DNA of 64,000 nucleotides from Paenibacillus lentus (GCF_003931855.1 NZ_CP034248.1:2418001-2482000), one strand, 5' to 3'. Shown: positions 8,535 to 17,973, numbered from the stretch's first letter. Notes: generated from the letters alone by a model not told the origin. Made by a program: numbers and translations.

Positions 8535-10051
8535 CTCAACTTTCGCAGAGCGAAAATCGGCTTACTTGCTTGATGTGATTAGATAAACCCTGATTAGAAT
8601 ATGGATGTTGCAATAATAGAAAAACACCGCTTCATTTGGTAAAGTGAGAGTGTCGAATCAATCACTACCATACAGAAGAGGTGTCCTCTACATGATAGAG
8701 CAAAGCATATTACAAAATCAACTTCCAAATGAAATTAAACCCGCTTTTAAAGAGCTGAAAGTATTGCAACATTTAAGAACAGCTGGATTTAAAAAGAGAT
8801 TTGGTTATACCTGTTCGTTTTTATTCCAGCTTGTCTTTGTCCTTTTGTTTCACCACAAAAACTGGTTCCGCCTGTTGGAAAGCGAGAAAGGTGATACGTT
8901 TCCTGGGAAGGATGCGATCTATCGATTCCTGAATCACAGCGGCTATGCATGGCGCAAATTTCTGTCATTGCTTAGTTCCTCCACTATCGATAAAATTCGC
9001 CCACTGACAGGTGAAGATCGCATGTCTGCATTTGTTGTTGACGACTCCATGTTTGAGCGCAATCGTAGCAAGAAGGTTGAACTGCTTTCTCGATTTAAAG
9101 ATCATGCAACGGGTTCCTTTTATAAAGGATTTCGGATGCTTACGCTAGGCTGGTCGGATGGTCATACGTTTATTCCCGTTGACTTCTCCTTGCTAGCTTC
9201 GATGAAATCGCAAATAAATGGGATCATGCAAGGGATCGACAAGAGAACGTCTGGCTACAAGCGTCGGGTCGAAGCTTTGCTTCCTGCTCCTGAAATTATT
9301 CCATCGATGATTGATCGTGCGCTTTCCGCTGGTGTGCAGGCTTCATACGTGCTAATGGATAGTTGGTTCACACATGCTCCATTAATCCAAGCCATCGTTG
9401 ATCGAGGCCTAGATGTGATCGGCATGGTCAAAGCGGATAAGAAGCGTTATCTTGTTGACGAACGCCGATTATCTTTGCAAGAACTTTATTATGAAGCCAT
9501 CCCTGTTCAAGGAAAAAACAAGGGAATCTTACGCTCTATCCGTACCGAGTTGTCTCCAGGGATTCCAGTCATGATGGTTTTCGTGCGTCACCGCTCAAAA
9601 AAGAAAGAATGGCTTGCCATTCTATGCACCGACCTAACGATTTCGGAAGAAAAAATGATTCAGATATACGGCATTCGCTGGGATATCGAAGTCTTCTTTA
9701 AGTGTGCCAAATCCTTACTGCGCCTACAAAAAGAGTTTCAAGGACGCTCATATGATCTCCTTATCAGCCATACCACGATTGTTTTTTCACGGTATATTTT
9801 GCTAGCGTGGCAACACCGACAAAGTACCGACAACCGTACGCTTGGTGGCTTGTTTTATTTGCTATGTGATGAAGTAGGTCAGCTAGATTGGGCTGTAGCC
9901 TTAAAACAACTGATTGAATTAATCGAAGATATCTCCAAGAAAGCCAGTAAGAAGATCACAACACTCATTCAAACACAACTACAGCAATGGATCGCTGGCT
10001 TGCCCAGTTACATCAAGGCTTATTTGCCGATTTCAAGCTGCGAAAGTTGAG
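8535..10051 (+). mobile_element. IS4-family insertion sequence
   Basis: The ends are perfect inverted repeats: CTCAACTTTCGCAG (8535-8548) and CTGCGAAAGTTGAG (10038-10051). A direct repeat TTAGTTA flanks them (8528-8534 and 10052-10058). One more base can be assigned to the inverted repeats, which would shorten the target duplication to TAGTT. The element is about 1.5 kb with a single intact transposase gene on the plus strand whose stop codon lies inside the right repeat. Intact ends and an open frame suggest recent, possibly active, insertion. Confidence 0.88.
8692..10050 (+). CDS. IS4-family transposase
   Basis: The protein has 452 residues from the ATG at 8692, preceded by AAGAGGTG; an upstream in-frame GTG at 8644 lacks a ribosome binding site. 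Candidate DDE residues are Asp117/Asp118 in VVDDSMF, Asp223 in VLMDSWF and Glu333 in YGIRWDIEVFFKCAK. The last motif is the Y-(2)-R-(3)-E-(6)-K signature of IS4 transposases. The frame is intact and catalyses cut-and-paste movement of the element. The IS4 subgroup cannot be assigned by eye. Confidence 0.9.
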   Translation: MIEQSILQNQLPNEIKPAFKELKVLQHLRTAGFKKRFGYTCSFLFQLVFVLLFHHKNWFRLLESEKGDTFPGKDAIYRFLNHSGYAWRKFLSLLSSSTIDKIRPLTGEDRMSAFVVDDSMFERNRSKKVELLSRFKDHATGSFYKGFRMLTLGWSDGHTFIPVDFSLLASMKSQINGIMQGIDKRTSGYKRRVEALLPAPEIIPSMIDRALSAGVQASYVLMDSWFTHAPLIQAIVDRGLDVIGMVKADKKRYLVDERRLSLQELYYEAIPVQGKNKGILRSIRTELSPGIPVMMVFVRHRSKKKEWLAILCTDLTISEEKMIQIYGIRWDIEVFFKCAKSLLRLQKEFQGRSYDLLISHTTIVFSRYILLAWQHRQSTDNRTLGGLFYLLCDEVGQLDWAVALKQLIELIEDISKKASKKITTLIQTQLQQWIAGLPSYIKAYLPISSCES

Positions 10052-10064
10052 TTAGTTACTACTG

Positions 10065-10070
10065 TATAAT
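10065..10070 (+). promoter_or_regulatory. TATAAT -10 element upstream of bdbD
   Basis: TATAAT lies 7 bp past the right target duplication of the IS element and 35 bp before the bdbD start. No acceptable -35 is present at 16-18 bp in the right IS end (that region reads CGAAAG/GAAAGT). See the split-promoter finding. Confidence 0.5.
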
Positions 10071-10104
10071 GTGATTATGCAAATTCTAAGAAAGTGGGGA
10101 TGAC

Positions 10105-10833
10105 ATGCCACCGAAGAAGAAGAGTCCTGCGTTGGCACAGCGCCAAGCGGAACAAACGAAGCAAAAGCAGAAACAGAAGACAAGACAGATTATATGGTTT
10201 TCCACGATTGGCATATTGCTGGCGCTTTGCATTATCGTGCTAGCGATTCCTACGAAGCCTTCAAACGAGGTGACAGCAGAGGCGGCTTTCGATTATGCCA
10301 GCCTTCCGGTGCTTGGAGATCCGAATGCTCCGATCAAGATCGTAGAATTCGGAGACTATAAGTGCCCGGCATGCAGTATATTCAGTGAGCACGTCAAGCC
10401 GAAAATCCAAAGCGATTATATAGATCAGGGCAAGGCGGCCTTTTATTTCATGAACTTCCCGTTTCTCAGCTCTGATTCAGATACGGCTGCTTTAGCCGCG
10501 CAAGCTGTGTATCACCAAAGCAATGAGGCATTCTGGAACTATTTCGACGCTTTATACAAGAATCAAGGGCCAGAAAGCGAACAATGGGCTACGGTTGATT
10601 TTTTAGTGGAGCTGGCTGAGAAGGAAAATATCGGCATCGATTACGAATTGCTCCGTAAGGATATTGAGGAGAAGACATACCAGAAAGAAGTGGACGAGCA
10701 TAAAAACATGGCTAACCAGCTTAGAATTGGGGGGACGCCGTCCCTATTCGTCAACGGAAAGCTTTATCAAGGTCATTATGAAGACTATGCCGCGATCAAG
10801 GAGCTCATCGAAAACGAATTAAAGGGTGAATAA
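10105..10833 (+). CDS. bdbD: BdbD-like membrane-anchored thiol-disulfide oxidoreductase (DsbA family)
   Basis: The protein has 242 residues. A Lys/Gln-rich cytoplasmic start is followed by one membrane anchor (about 28-46), then an extracytoplasmic DsbA-like thioredoxin fold. The active site is Cys87-Pro-Ala-Cys90 in GDYKCPACS, and the cis-Pro loop is GGTPSLFVNGK. It oxidises cysteine pairs in exported proteins; BdbC reoxidises it. The start is ATG at 10105 after AAGTGGGGA. bdbC begins two bases after its stop, so the two form an operon. In B. subtilis this pair is needed for competence and secreted disulfide proteins. Its promoter appears interrupted by the upstream IS element. Confidence 0.9.
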   Translation: MPPKKKSPALAQRQAEQTKQKQKQKTRQIIWFSTIGILLALCIIVLAIPTKPSNEVTAEAAFDYASLPVLGDPNAPIKIVEFGDYKCPACSIFSEHVKPKIQSDYIDQGKAAFYFMNFPFLSSDSDTAALAAQAVYHQSNEAFWNYFDALYKNQGPESEQWATVDFLVELAEKENIGIDYELLRKDIEEKTYQKEVDEHKNMANQLRIGGTPSLFVNGKLYQGHYEDYAAIKELIENELKGE

Positions 10834-10835
10834 GG

Positions 10836-11276
10836 ATGGCGCAAGGATCAGTGCGTTCTTTTTTTAGAGAATATGGCATCTATCTTGCTTGGCTTGTATC
10901 TATGGTGGCCACTGCCGGGAGTTTGTATTTAAGTGAAGTGCTGTATTACGAACCCTGCAAGCTTTGTTGGTTTCAGCGGATATTTATGTATCCCCTGGTC
11001 CTTCTGCTTGGTATGGCGGCATTTCGTAATGACCGCAGAATTCTCGTTTATGCGCTTCCGCTCAGCATCATAGGAGGATCCATCTCTGCCTACCATTACG
11101 CTCAGCAAAAGATTCCCGGCTTGGCTAAGATTTTGCCATGCAAAGTAGGGATACCTTGCAATATTGACTATTTGAATTGGTGGGGATTTGTGACGATACC
11201 TTTTATGGCTCTAATTGCATTTATATTAATTAATGTAAGTCTCTTTCTAGCTAGAGCGTCGTCAATTCAAGAATAA
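10836..11276 (+). CDS. bdbC: BdbC-like disulfide oxidoreductase (DsbB family)
   Basis: The protein has 146 residues and four membrane segments. The two cysteine pairs of the family are present: Cys41-Lys-Leu-Cys44 in YEPCKLCWFQRI, and Cys102/Cys108 in LPCKVGIPCN. It passes electrons from BdbD to menaquinone. The start follows the bdbD stop by two bases, with AATAAGG as the ribosome binding site inside the bdbD end. A hairpin terminator follows. Confidence 0.93.
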   Translation: MAQGSVRSFFREYGIYLAWLVSMVATAGSLYLSEVLYYEPCKLCWFQRIFMYPLVLLLGMAAFRNDRRILVYALPLSIIGGSISAYHYAQQKIPGLAKILPCKVGIPCNIDYLNWWGFVTIPFMALIAFILINVSLFLARASSIQE

Positions 11277-11288
11277 TATTTTAGATGC

Positions 11289-11318
11289 CCTCGGCCATTG
11301 AAATGGTTGAGGTTTTTT
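11289..11318 (+). terminator. rho-independent terminator after bdbC
   Basis: CCTCGGCCATT pairs with AATGGTTGAGG (two G-U pairs) across a two-base loop core, followed by six T. Confidence 0.85.
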
Positions 11319-11422
11319 ATTGGCGGACGGCACGGAGCGCTTGTTAATGGGTATAATTTGTAAGGAAATGGAAAATGCAACAATTTAGGCGTATGAAGCG
11401 TTATTATAGGTGGAGGTGCATG

Positions 11423-12295
11423 ATGAATAAGAGTAGAAGAATGATGATGACGTTATTCACAGCAGTGCTACTTATACTGTCTTTGTCGCTGACAGCCTGC
11501 AGTAAAACGGATAGCCCGTCGAATTCGGTTAACGGAAACAATCAAATACAGCATGGAGTAAACCCTCCTGATGTATCGGTGCAAGACGAGGAAACTAAAC
11601 AGGGGACGGGGAAAATTGTTGGTCTAATGGATAGTCACTCGGTGGAAATAGAAGTGGACGGCGACCCGACAGCATTTCAGATGGATGCTTCGATAGCGGC
11701 TATCGCAGAGGAATTGGCTCCAAATGAGCCAGTTGAGTTTGAATACGTAGAAAAAGCTATTGAAGGCGAAGATACGCTCAAGCAGCTATTTCTCACCAAA
11801 TTGGCGAAGGCTTCTCAATCGGACACCGCAGCCGGGCTGCCAGCGACCAAACTGCTGGAAGTCGAGCTTGAAGGCATGAAGGAAGAACGGAGCGCCAATT
11901 TAACAGAAGGCAACGGCTACGCGCTGTATGTGTTTGATATTTTTACATTCGATTCAAAGACAGATACTTTAAGTATGAACTATGACCCTAATTACAAGGT
12001 GAGCATTGTTAAGTTGCCTTCTGACTATAATACGGATGATCTACTGCTTGAAGCAAAGGAGCAGTTGTCGGAGATAGGTCAGGTAAAGGAAGTAGACAGC
12101 GAGATTATGCACAGATTTATGCCCGGCACCTTGGTATTTCTTCAAGCGACTAAAGAAGATCTGACCCGGCAATATATCATTAAAGAGATCGACGGACAAG
12201 GGTATGCTTTTGAATTGAACATTCCGCATGGAGAACCTGCGGAAGGCTTTGAACCGTTAGCTTATGCCTCCTTGAACTCTATTGTGACGAAATAA
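11423..12295 (+). CDS. putative lipoprotein of unknown function
   Basis: The predicted product has 290 residues from the ATG at 11423, six bases after GGTGGAGG; ATG 11420 is also possible. A signal sequence ends in a lipobox, SLTAC, with Cys26 as the lipidation site. The mature part is acidic, starts with a Ser/Asn-rich linker, and has no motif I recognise. It contains two similar-looking beta-rich halves and ends SLNSIVTK. It is probably anchored to the outer face of the membrane. It is monocistronic, between two hairpins. Function unknown. Confidence 0.75.
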   Translation: MNKSRRMMMTLFTAVLLILSLSLTACSKTDSPSNSVNGNNQIQHGVNPPDVSVQDEETKQGTGKIVGLMDSHSVEIEVDGDPTAFQMDASIAAIAEELAPNEPVEFEYVEKAIEGEDTLKQLFLTKLAKASQSDTAAGLPATKLLEVELEGMKEERSANLTEGNGYALYVFDIFTFDSKTDTLSMNYDPNYKVSIVKLPSDYNTDDLLLEAKEQLSEIGQVKEVDSEIMHRFMPGTLVFLQATKEDLTRQYIIKEIDGQGYAFELNIPHGEPAEGFEPLAYASLNSIVTK

Positions 12296-12308
12296 TTGAA
12301 TTTTATTT

Positions 12309-12342
12309 ATAGCCTTAGCGAGGGTGATCTTGCTAAGGCTAT
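12309..12342 (+). terminator. hairpin after the lipoprotein gene
   Basis: ATAGCCTTAGC (12309-12319) pairs perfectly with GCTAAGGCTAT (12332-12342). Only a weak T-rich tail follows, so termination may be partial. Confidence 0.6.
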
Positions 12343-12397
12343 TCACATTTCACTCGAATCTGTTGCAAATAGTCATTTTGTTACAGAAGCGGTTGTG

Positions 12398-12425
12398 ACA
12401 AGTGCCTAGCCGTGCGCATATGATG
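12398..12425 (+). promoter_or_regulatory. possible SigK-type sporulation promoter
   Basis: AC (12398-12399), 17 bp, then CATATGATG (12417-12425) fits the SigK pattern AC-N16/17-CATANNNTA except for the last base. It lies 38 bp before the start of the giant repeat gene. The motif is short and could occur by chance. Confidence 0.3.
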
Positions 12426-12463
12426 CCAAAGACGATTAATTACTGGGCAAAGGAGAGAACGGC

Positions 12464-15400
12464 TTGAAGAAGAACAGAACTACGAAAACCAGTAGAGCGA
12501 AAAAGTCACTCTATTTTGTAGATAATCCGGATATTGATGAACTTAAGATGCTGGAGGATGACAGGCGTGAACGACGAGCCGGGCAGAAGGAAATCAAAAT
12601 TCACCAATCTATCGCTCCTGTAATATCTCCTGAAAAAGATGAAGTAGACACAGGGGGTGCTTCTGCTAAGGAGTCGAAGAGCAAGGAGTGGAAGGAACAA
12701 GAAGTAACTCAGGTAGATCCCGTAGCTGTGGAGGAGCCGCCGGCCCCAAAAGTTGATTTGGAGGCGCACTTGGCGGAGAAAAAGACGCCGCTGGCAAGTG
12801 AAGGAATCGTCTATACAAGTGATTTGAGGGATGCCGCTGTTACGGGGGCAAAAATTGCACCTTATACGATCGATTCCTCGAGAATGAAATATGGTACGAT
12901 CGGAACCGCTTGGTTGGCTGATTATGCCGTCCAAGGCATCAAGATTGCCGATGGGGCTGTAACCTCTTCAAAAATTGCAGCCGAGTCGATTACGGGCGAG
13001 CATTTGGTAGATGGCTCCATTGAGGGGAGAACGATTAGAAACCGCTCGATTAGCGGGGAGAAGCTCCAGGATGGGAGTATTACCTCGGATAAGTTGGCGG
13101 ATAGTATTATCGGAGCTGATAAGCTGGCAGATCATTCGATTCAAAGCCGCCACTTAAGTGATTGGATTGTGACTACGGATTTGCTGCAGGATCAAGCTGT
13201 TACCTCGGATAAAATATTGAGCGGAAGCATTCAAACGATTAATTTGGCGAACGGGATCATCGATAATTCCAAGCTTGCTGAGCAAGCGGTAACCTCGTCG
13301 AAGCTTCGGGACGGTTCCATTACGGCTTCTAAACTCCAAGATGGAATTATAGAAAGTCGTCATTTAGCGGAGAATGCAATTACTGCAAGAAACTTGGCCC
13401 CCGGATTAATCGGTAAAGAGCAGCTGGCTTGCCCGAGCGTGGGAGCCAATCATTTAGAGAATAACATTATTGCTTCACAGCATATCGGCGAGAATACCGT
13501 CCAGTCTAAGCATATATCTCCAGAATCGATTGATGGGTCTCACATTCGAATGAGCAGCATCGGGGAAGAGCATATTCGTGCGGGGGAAATTAAAGGAAAA
13601 CACCTTGCTGACCGCAGCATTCTTTCCTCAAAGCTGGCGGATCAATCGGTAGGCACAGCGCAAATCGTCGAGCAAGCGGTAACGTCTTCTAAAATTGCCG
13701 ATCAGAGCATTCTGCCGCAAAAAATAGCAGATGAATCCGTGCTTACGAGACATCTCGCACAGGGCTCGGTTCAAAAATCACAGCTTGCCCTAGGTGCAGT
13801 TACATCCCAGCACATTGCAGTTGATTCTGTTCAGGGAGAGCATATCGCATCTCATGTGATCGATGAATGGCATATTGCGGAAGAAGCCGTAACCGGAGCT
13901 AAAATTGGCGATGGGGAAATATCGGAACGGCATCTGGCTGAGGATTCCATCTCAACCCCCCTGCTTCAGGACAGTTCCGTGACAAGTGAGAAGTTGGATA
14001 ATGGAAGTGTGACCAAGGATAAAATCGCAGATGGAGCAGTGACTGATTCGGCCATTGGTATGGAAGCAATCAAATCTCGTCATCTTACTCCGGGATTAAT
14101 TCAACCGTCCCATCTCTCTCCGAACATTGTGGGAGGAAACCAGTTGCAAGCTGGTGCAATAGAGGAGGAGCATATTCGTCAAGGAGCAGTATTCTCTCAT
14201 CATTTGCAGGACCATGCAGTAACCTCGCTGAAATTGTCTCCTGAGAGCGTCACAAGCGATAAGATCAATGATTTGGCAGTAACCACATCGAAGCTTGCAG
14301 AGGGAAGTATAGTCTCTGCGAAGATAGCGACTGCAGCAATTTTGACTCAGCATTTATCTCCTGGAGCCGTCCAAAGCGATTCTTTGGGTGCCGGGGCGGT
14401 ATTGTCAGAGCATCTTGCCAATGAATCTGTTACAGACAGACATCTTGTCACAGGTGTATTGAAACCTCATCATTTCTCGGATGGCTCTGTATCGGAACGG
14501 ATACTTGAAGAAGGTGCTGTCTCCGCATCCAAGCTAAGAGAGGGCGCTGTTCAGTCAACTCACTTAACTAAGGGAGTTATTGAAGGGGAGCATCTCGGCA
14601 ATGAGGTTATAGAATCGCGTCATGTGTCACCTTTGGCAATTACGGCAGCTCATCTATCTCCAGAATTGCATCGTGATGGACTCCTTCCGGAAGAGGGCGT
14701 AAGCGGCAAACAATTGCAGGCCAGCTCGATCAGTCGAGATCATCTGCAGCCGGGGGCAGTTGATAACATTGTGCTGCAGCACGGAGCTGTCGGCTCACTG
14801 CATTTGCAGCCTCAATCCGTACAGAGCCAACATATAAGTCAGGAATCAGTAACAAGCGTGCATTTGAACGATAGTATTGTGGAATCTCGTCACTTGTCCG
14901 AAGGGGCCGTAGGTGCACGGCATATTGCTGATGGAGAGGTCGATTCGCGTCATATTCGGTTGCAGGCTGTGCAGGTCGGGCATTTGTCTGCCGAATTGCA
15001 GCAGGATGGTCTTCTACCTAAAGGTGGAATTTCCGGTGCCGCCATTATGCCTGAGGCCATCGGACGTACTCATTTACAAGCAGGAGCAATCGCTGGAGAG
15101 CAGCTACAAAGCGAATCCGTCGGCTCCCCCCACTTGCAACCAAATTCTGTGCAGAGCCGGCATCTGACGCAAAAATCCGTGACAAGCGAACATTTAGCTG
15201 ATGGAGCAATTCAGGGGCAACATCTGTTAAGGGGAGCGGTAAATGGAGGTCATCTCGCCGAAGCATCGCTGGAATCCCGGCACATTCAGTCTCAAGCGGT
15301 GCAAGCAGAGCATTTATCCGCTGAGTTGCAGCGGGAAGGATTGCTGCCAGAGAAAGGTATTGTAAGCAGTGATATCGTACCGGGAGCGATTACTCGGGTG

Positions 15401-17854
15401 CATCTTCAGGATGGATCGGTGGACAGTGATGTATTGCAAAGAGAATCCGTCGGTCCATCTAAGTTGCAACCCCGGTCGATACAGCGCCATCATTTGAGCG
15501 ATGAATCGATCATTAGCCAGCATTTGTCGGAGTCTGTGATTCAATCACATCATCTGACAGAAGGGATTATAGATGGCAGTCATGTTACGGAGAGGGCGCT
15601 TGATTCCCATCATATTCGGCCTTTGGCGATTCAAGTAGAACACTTGTCAGTGGATTTGCAACGGGAAGGATTGCTTCCGGAGAGAGGGATTATTGGGAGC
15701 GATGTGACAGCAGGCGCAATCCATCGTACTCACTTGCAAGCGGGGATTGTGGATGGTGAAGTTCTTCAGGAAGAATCTGTGAATTCATCGCATTTACAGG
15801 CGGGTTCTGTGCATAGTTACCATTTAGTGGATGAATCGATACAATACCATCATCTAGCCGCAGGGATCGTAGAATCTCGTCATTTATCCAAGGGGAGTGT
15901 AGAAGGCGAACATATTGTGGAGTCATCTCTCGATTCCCGTCATATTCGTCCTCTAGCGGTTAAGCTAGAGCATTTATCAGCGGACTTGCAGCGGGAAGGA
16001 TTGCTTCCGGAGAGAGGGATTATTGGGAGCGATGTGACAGCAGGCGCAATCCATCGTACTCACTTGCAGGCGGGGATTGTGGATGGTGAAGTACTTCAGG
16101 AAGAATCCGTGAATGCATCGCATTTACAGGCGGGTTCTGTACAAAGCTACCATTTGGTGGATGAGTCGGTTCAAAGTCAGCATTTATCTCCTGGTATCGT
16201 CGAATCCGAGCATTTATCGGAATGCAGCGTGAATGCACACCATATTTCAGATGCTTCGGTTGATACCCGTCATATTCGTCCTCAAGCAGTGCAGGTGAAG
16301 CATTTATCTATTGATTTGCAGCGTAATGGTTTGCTTCCCGAGAGAGGGATTATTGGAAGTGATGTGGTAGCTGGTGCAATAGGCCGTACTCATTTGCAGG
16401 CTGGTGCAGTAGATGGCGAAGTACTCCAGGAAAAGTCTGTGGACTCCTCGCATTTGCAAATTGGCGCGATCCAGAATTATCATGTGGCGGATGAGTCGAT
16501 CCAAAGCCAGCATTTGTCGGCAGGGCTTGTAGAATCCCGCCATCTCTCCCAGGGAAGTGTGTCAGGTATTCATATAGCCAAGGACGCGGTAGAATCGGGA
16601 CATATTCAGCCGGAATCTGTGCAGCTAGAGCATTTGTCAGCGGATCTTCGCCGGGATGGTCTGCTGCCAGTGGGTGGTTTGGCTGGAAATGCCCTGGCGG
16701 CTGAATCGATAAGCCGTACTCATTTGCAGGCTGGTGCAGTAGATGGCGAAGTACTGCAGGAAAAGTCTGTGGATTCCTCGCATTTGCAAATTGGTGCGAT
16801 CCAGAATTATCATGTGGCGGATGAGTCGATCCAAAGCCAGCATTTGTCGGCAGGGCTTGTAGAATCCCGCCATCTCTCCCAGGGAAGTGTGTCAGGTATT
16901 CATATAGCCGAGGACGCGGTAGAATCGGGACATATTCAGCCGGAATCTGTGCAGCTAGAGCATTTGTCAGCGGATCTTCGCCGGGATGGCCTGCTGCCAG
17001 TGGGTGGTTTGGCTGGAAATGCCCTGGCGGCTGAATCGATAAGCCGTACTCATTTGCAGGCTGGTGCAGTAGATGGTGAAGTACTCCAGGAAAAGTCTGT
17101 GGATTCCTCGCATTTGCAAATTGGCGCGATCCAGAATTATCATGTGGCGGATGAGTCGATCCAAAGCCAGCATTTGTCGGCAGGGCTTGTAGAATCCCGC
17201 CATCTCTCCCAGGGAAGTGTGTCAGGTATTCATATAGCCGAGGACGCGGTAGAATCGGGACATATTCAGCCGGAATCTGTGCAGCTAGAGCATTTGTCAG
17301 CGGATCTTCGCCGGGATGGTCTGCTGCCAGTGGGTGGTTTGGCTGGAAATGCCCTGGCGGCTGAATCGATAAGCCGTACTCATTTGCAGGCTGGTGCAGT
17401 AGATGGCGAAGTACTGCAGGAAAAGTCTGTGGATTCCTCGCATTTGCAAATTGGTGCGATCCAGAATTATCATGTGGCGGATGAGTCGATCCAAAGCCAG
17501 CATTTATCGGCAGGTTCTGTTCAAAGCCAGCATATTCAGCGGGGCTCTGTTCAACTGGAGCATCTAGCAGTGACGCCAACACTGTCCATTCAGGGTCAGC
17601 CAACGATACAGCAGTTCGGGATGGCAGCATTTCTTCTCCAAAACCATGAAGAGTCGACAGAAGTGTTGATTATGTTCGACGAGCCGTTTGCCCATGCCCA
17701 TTATGTAATTGTGGCGATGTCCAATCATCCTGGATATTATGCTACATTGAAATCACAATCACCTGAGTCTGCCATTCTTGAAATTTCAAGAATGAAGAAT
17801 AATTCTAAAAATTATGGATTTATAACATGGATTGCTGTAGGCAGTATAAATTAA
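12464..17854 (+). CDS. giant decapeptide-repeat protein (WIAG-tail-like), 1796 residues
   Basis: Residues 1-120 are charged and carry no signal peptide. From about 120 to 1705 the protein consists of some 155-160 repeats of ten residues, approximate pattern [SA]-[VI]-x-S-x-[HK]-[LI]-x-x-G, for example GSVTKDKIAD and GAVQSTHLTK. Regular short repeats like these usually fold as a beta-solenoid. From about residue 730 a marker LSxxLxxxGLLP recurs nine times at an exact 110-residue period. The last 80 residues are non-repetitive and end FITWIAVGSIN, which recalls the WIAG-tail domain of Paenibacillus proteins; that assignment is from memory. The start is TTG at 12464 after AAAGGAGAG. No function is established; a spore- or cell-surface fibre is a guess. 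Low-divergence repeats could be a source of assembly or length errors. Confidence 0.75.
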   Translation: MKKNRTTKTSRAKKSLYFVDNPDIDELKMLEDDRRERRAGQKEIKIHQSIAPVISPEKDEVDTGGASAKESKSKEWKEQEVTQVDPVAVEEPPAPKVDLEAHLAEKKTPLASEGIVYTSDLRDAAVTGAKIAPYTIDSSRMKYGTIGTAWLADYAVQGIKIADGAVTSSKIAAESITGEHLVDGSIEGRTIRNRSISGEKLQDGSITSDKLADSIIGADKLADHSIQSRHLSDWIVTTDLLQDQAVTSDKILSGSIQTINLANGIIDNSKLAEQAVTSSKLRDGSITASKLQDGIIESRHLAENAITARNLAPGLIGKEQLACPSVGANHLENNIIASQHIGENTVQSKHISPESIDGSHIRMSSIGEEHIRAGEIKGKHLADRSILSSKLADQSVGTAQIVEQAVTSSKIADQSILPQKIADESVLTRHLAQGSVQKSQLALGAVTSQHIAVDSVQGEHIASHVIDEWHIAEEAVTGAKIGDGEISERHLAEDSISTPLLQDSSVTSEKLDNGSVTKDKIADGAVTDSAIGMEAIKSRHLTPGLIQPSHLSPNIVGGNQLQAGAIEEEHIRQGAVFSHHLQDHAVTSLKLSPESVTSDKINDLAVTTSKLAEGSIVSAKIATAAILTQHLSPGAVQSDSLGAGAVLSEHLANESVTDRHLVTGVLKPHHFSDGSVSERILEEGAVSASKLREGAVQSTHLTKGVIEGEHLGNEVIESRHVSPLAITAAHLSPELHRDGLLPEEGVSGKQLQASSISRDHLQPGAVDNIVLQHGAVGSLHLQPQSVQSQHISQESVTSVHLNDSIVESRHLSEGAVGARHIADGEVDSRHIRLQAVQVGHLSAELQQDGLLPKGGISGAAIMPEAIGRTHLQAGAIAGEQLQSESVGSPHLQPNSVQSRHLTQKSVTSEHLADGAIQGQHLLRGAVNGGHLAEASLESRHIQSQAVQAEHLSAELQREGLLPEKGIVSSDIVPGAITRVHLQDGSVDSDVLQRESVGPSKLQPRSIQRHHLSDESIISQHLSESVIQSHHLTEGIIDGSHVTERALDSHHIRPLAIQVEHLSVDLQREGLLPERGIIGSDVTAGAIHRTHLQAGIVDGEVLQEESVNSSHLQAGSVHSYHLVDESIQYHHLAAGIVESRHLSKGSVEGEHIVESSLDSRHIRPLAVKLEHLSADLQREGLLPERGIIGSDVTAGAIHRTHLQAGIVDGEVLQEESVNASHLQAGSVQSYHLVDESVQSQHLSPGIVESEHLSECSVNAHHISDASVDTRHIRPQAVQVKHLSIDLQRNGLLPERGIIGSDVVAGAIGRTHLQAGAVDGEVLQEKSVDSSHLQIGAIQNYHVADESIQSQHLSAGLVESRHLSQGSVSGIHIAKDAVESGHIQPESVQLEHLSADLRRDGLLPVGGLAGNALAAESISRTHLQAGAVDGEVLQEKSVDSSHLQIGAIQNYHVADESIQSQHLSAGLVESRHLSQGSVSGIHIAEDAVESGHIQPESVQLEHLSADLRRDGLLPVGGLAGNALAAESISRTHLQAGAVDGEVLQEKSVDSSHLQIGAIQNYHVADESIQSQHLSAGLVESRHLSQGSVSGIHIAEDAVESGHIQPESVQLEHLSADLRRDGLLPVGGLAGNALAAESISRTHLQAGAVDGEVLQEKSVDSSHLQIGAIQNYHVADESIQSQHLSAGSVQSQHIQRGSVQLEHLAVTPTLSIQGQPTIQQFGMAAFLLQNHEESTEVLIMFDEPFAHAHYVIVAMSNHPGYYATLKSQSPESAILEISRMKNNSKNYGFITWIAVGSIN
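14646..17510 (+). repeat. 330-bp higher-order tandem repeat inside the giant gene
   Basis: The GLLP codons start at 14678, 15008 and 15338, then every 330 bp through 17318: nine units. Units are diverged at the left and almost identical at the right: AAGCCGTACTCATTTGCAGG recurs at 16711, 17041 and 17371 with only scattered substitutions between copies. This indicates recent expansion or homogenisation at the 3' end of the array. Confidence 0.95.
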
Positions 17855-17904
17855 TCCGCTGAAACGAAAAAAACGGTGTTGAGATCGATACTATGGTATA
17901 CGAG

Positions 17905-17973
17905 AGACATCTCCCTTTATTTAGAAATTGTAGCTTGTAAATCAATTTCTTATAGAGGGAGGATGTCTTTTTT
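17905..17973 (+). terminator. terminator after the giant repeat gene
   Basis: AGACATCTCCCT pairs with AGGGAGGATGTCT (one bulged G), with secondary pairing in the loop, followed by six T (17968-17973). Confidence 0.8.

Noticed and set aside
16350..17630. 426-codon open frame antisense to the giant repeat gene
   Set aside because: It follows the 330-bp repeat and mirrors its codon pattern; no start signal and no family resemblance. It is a shadow of the real gene.
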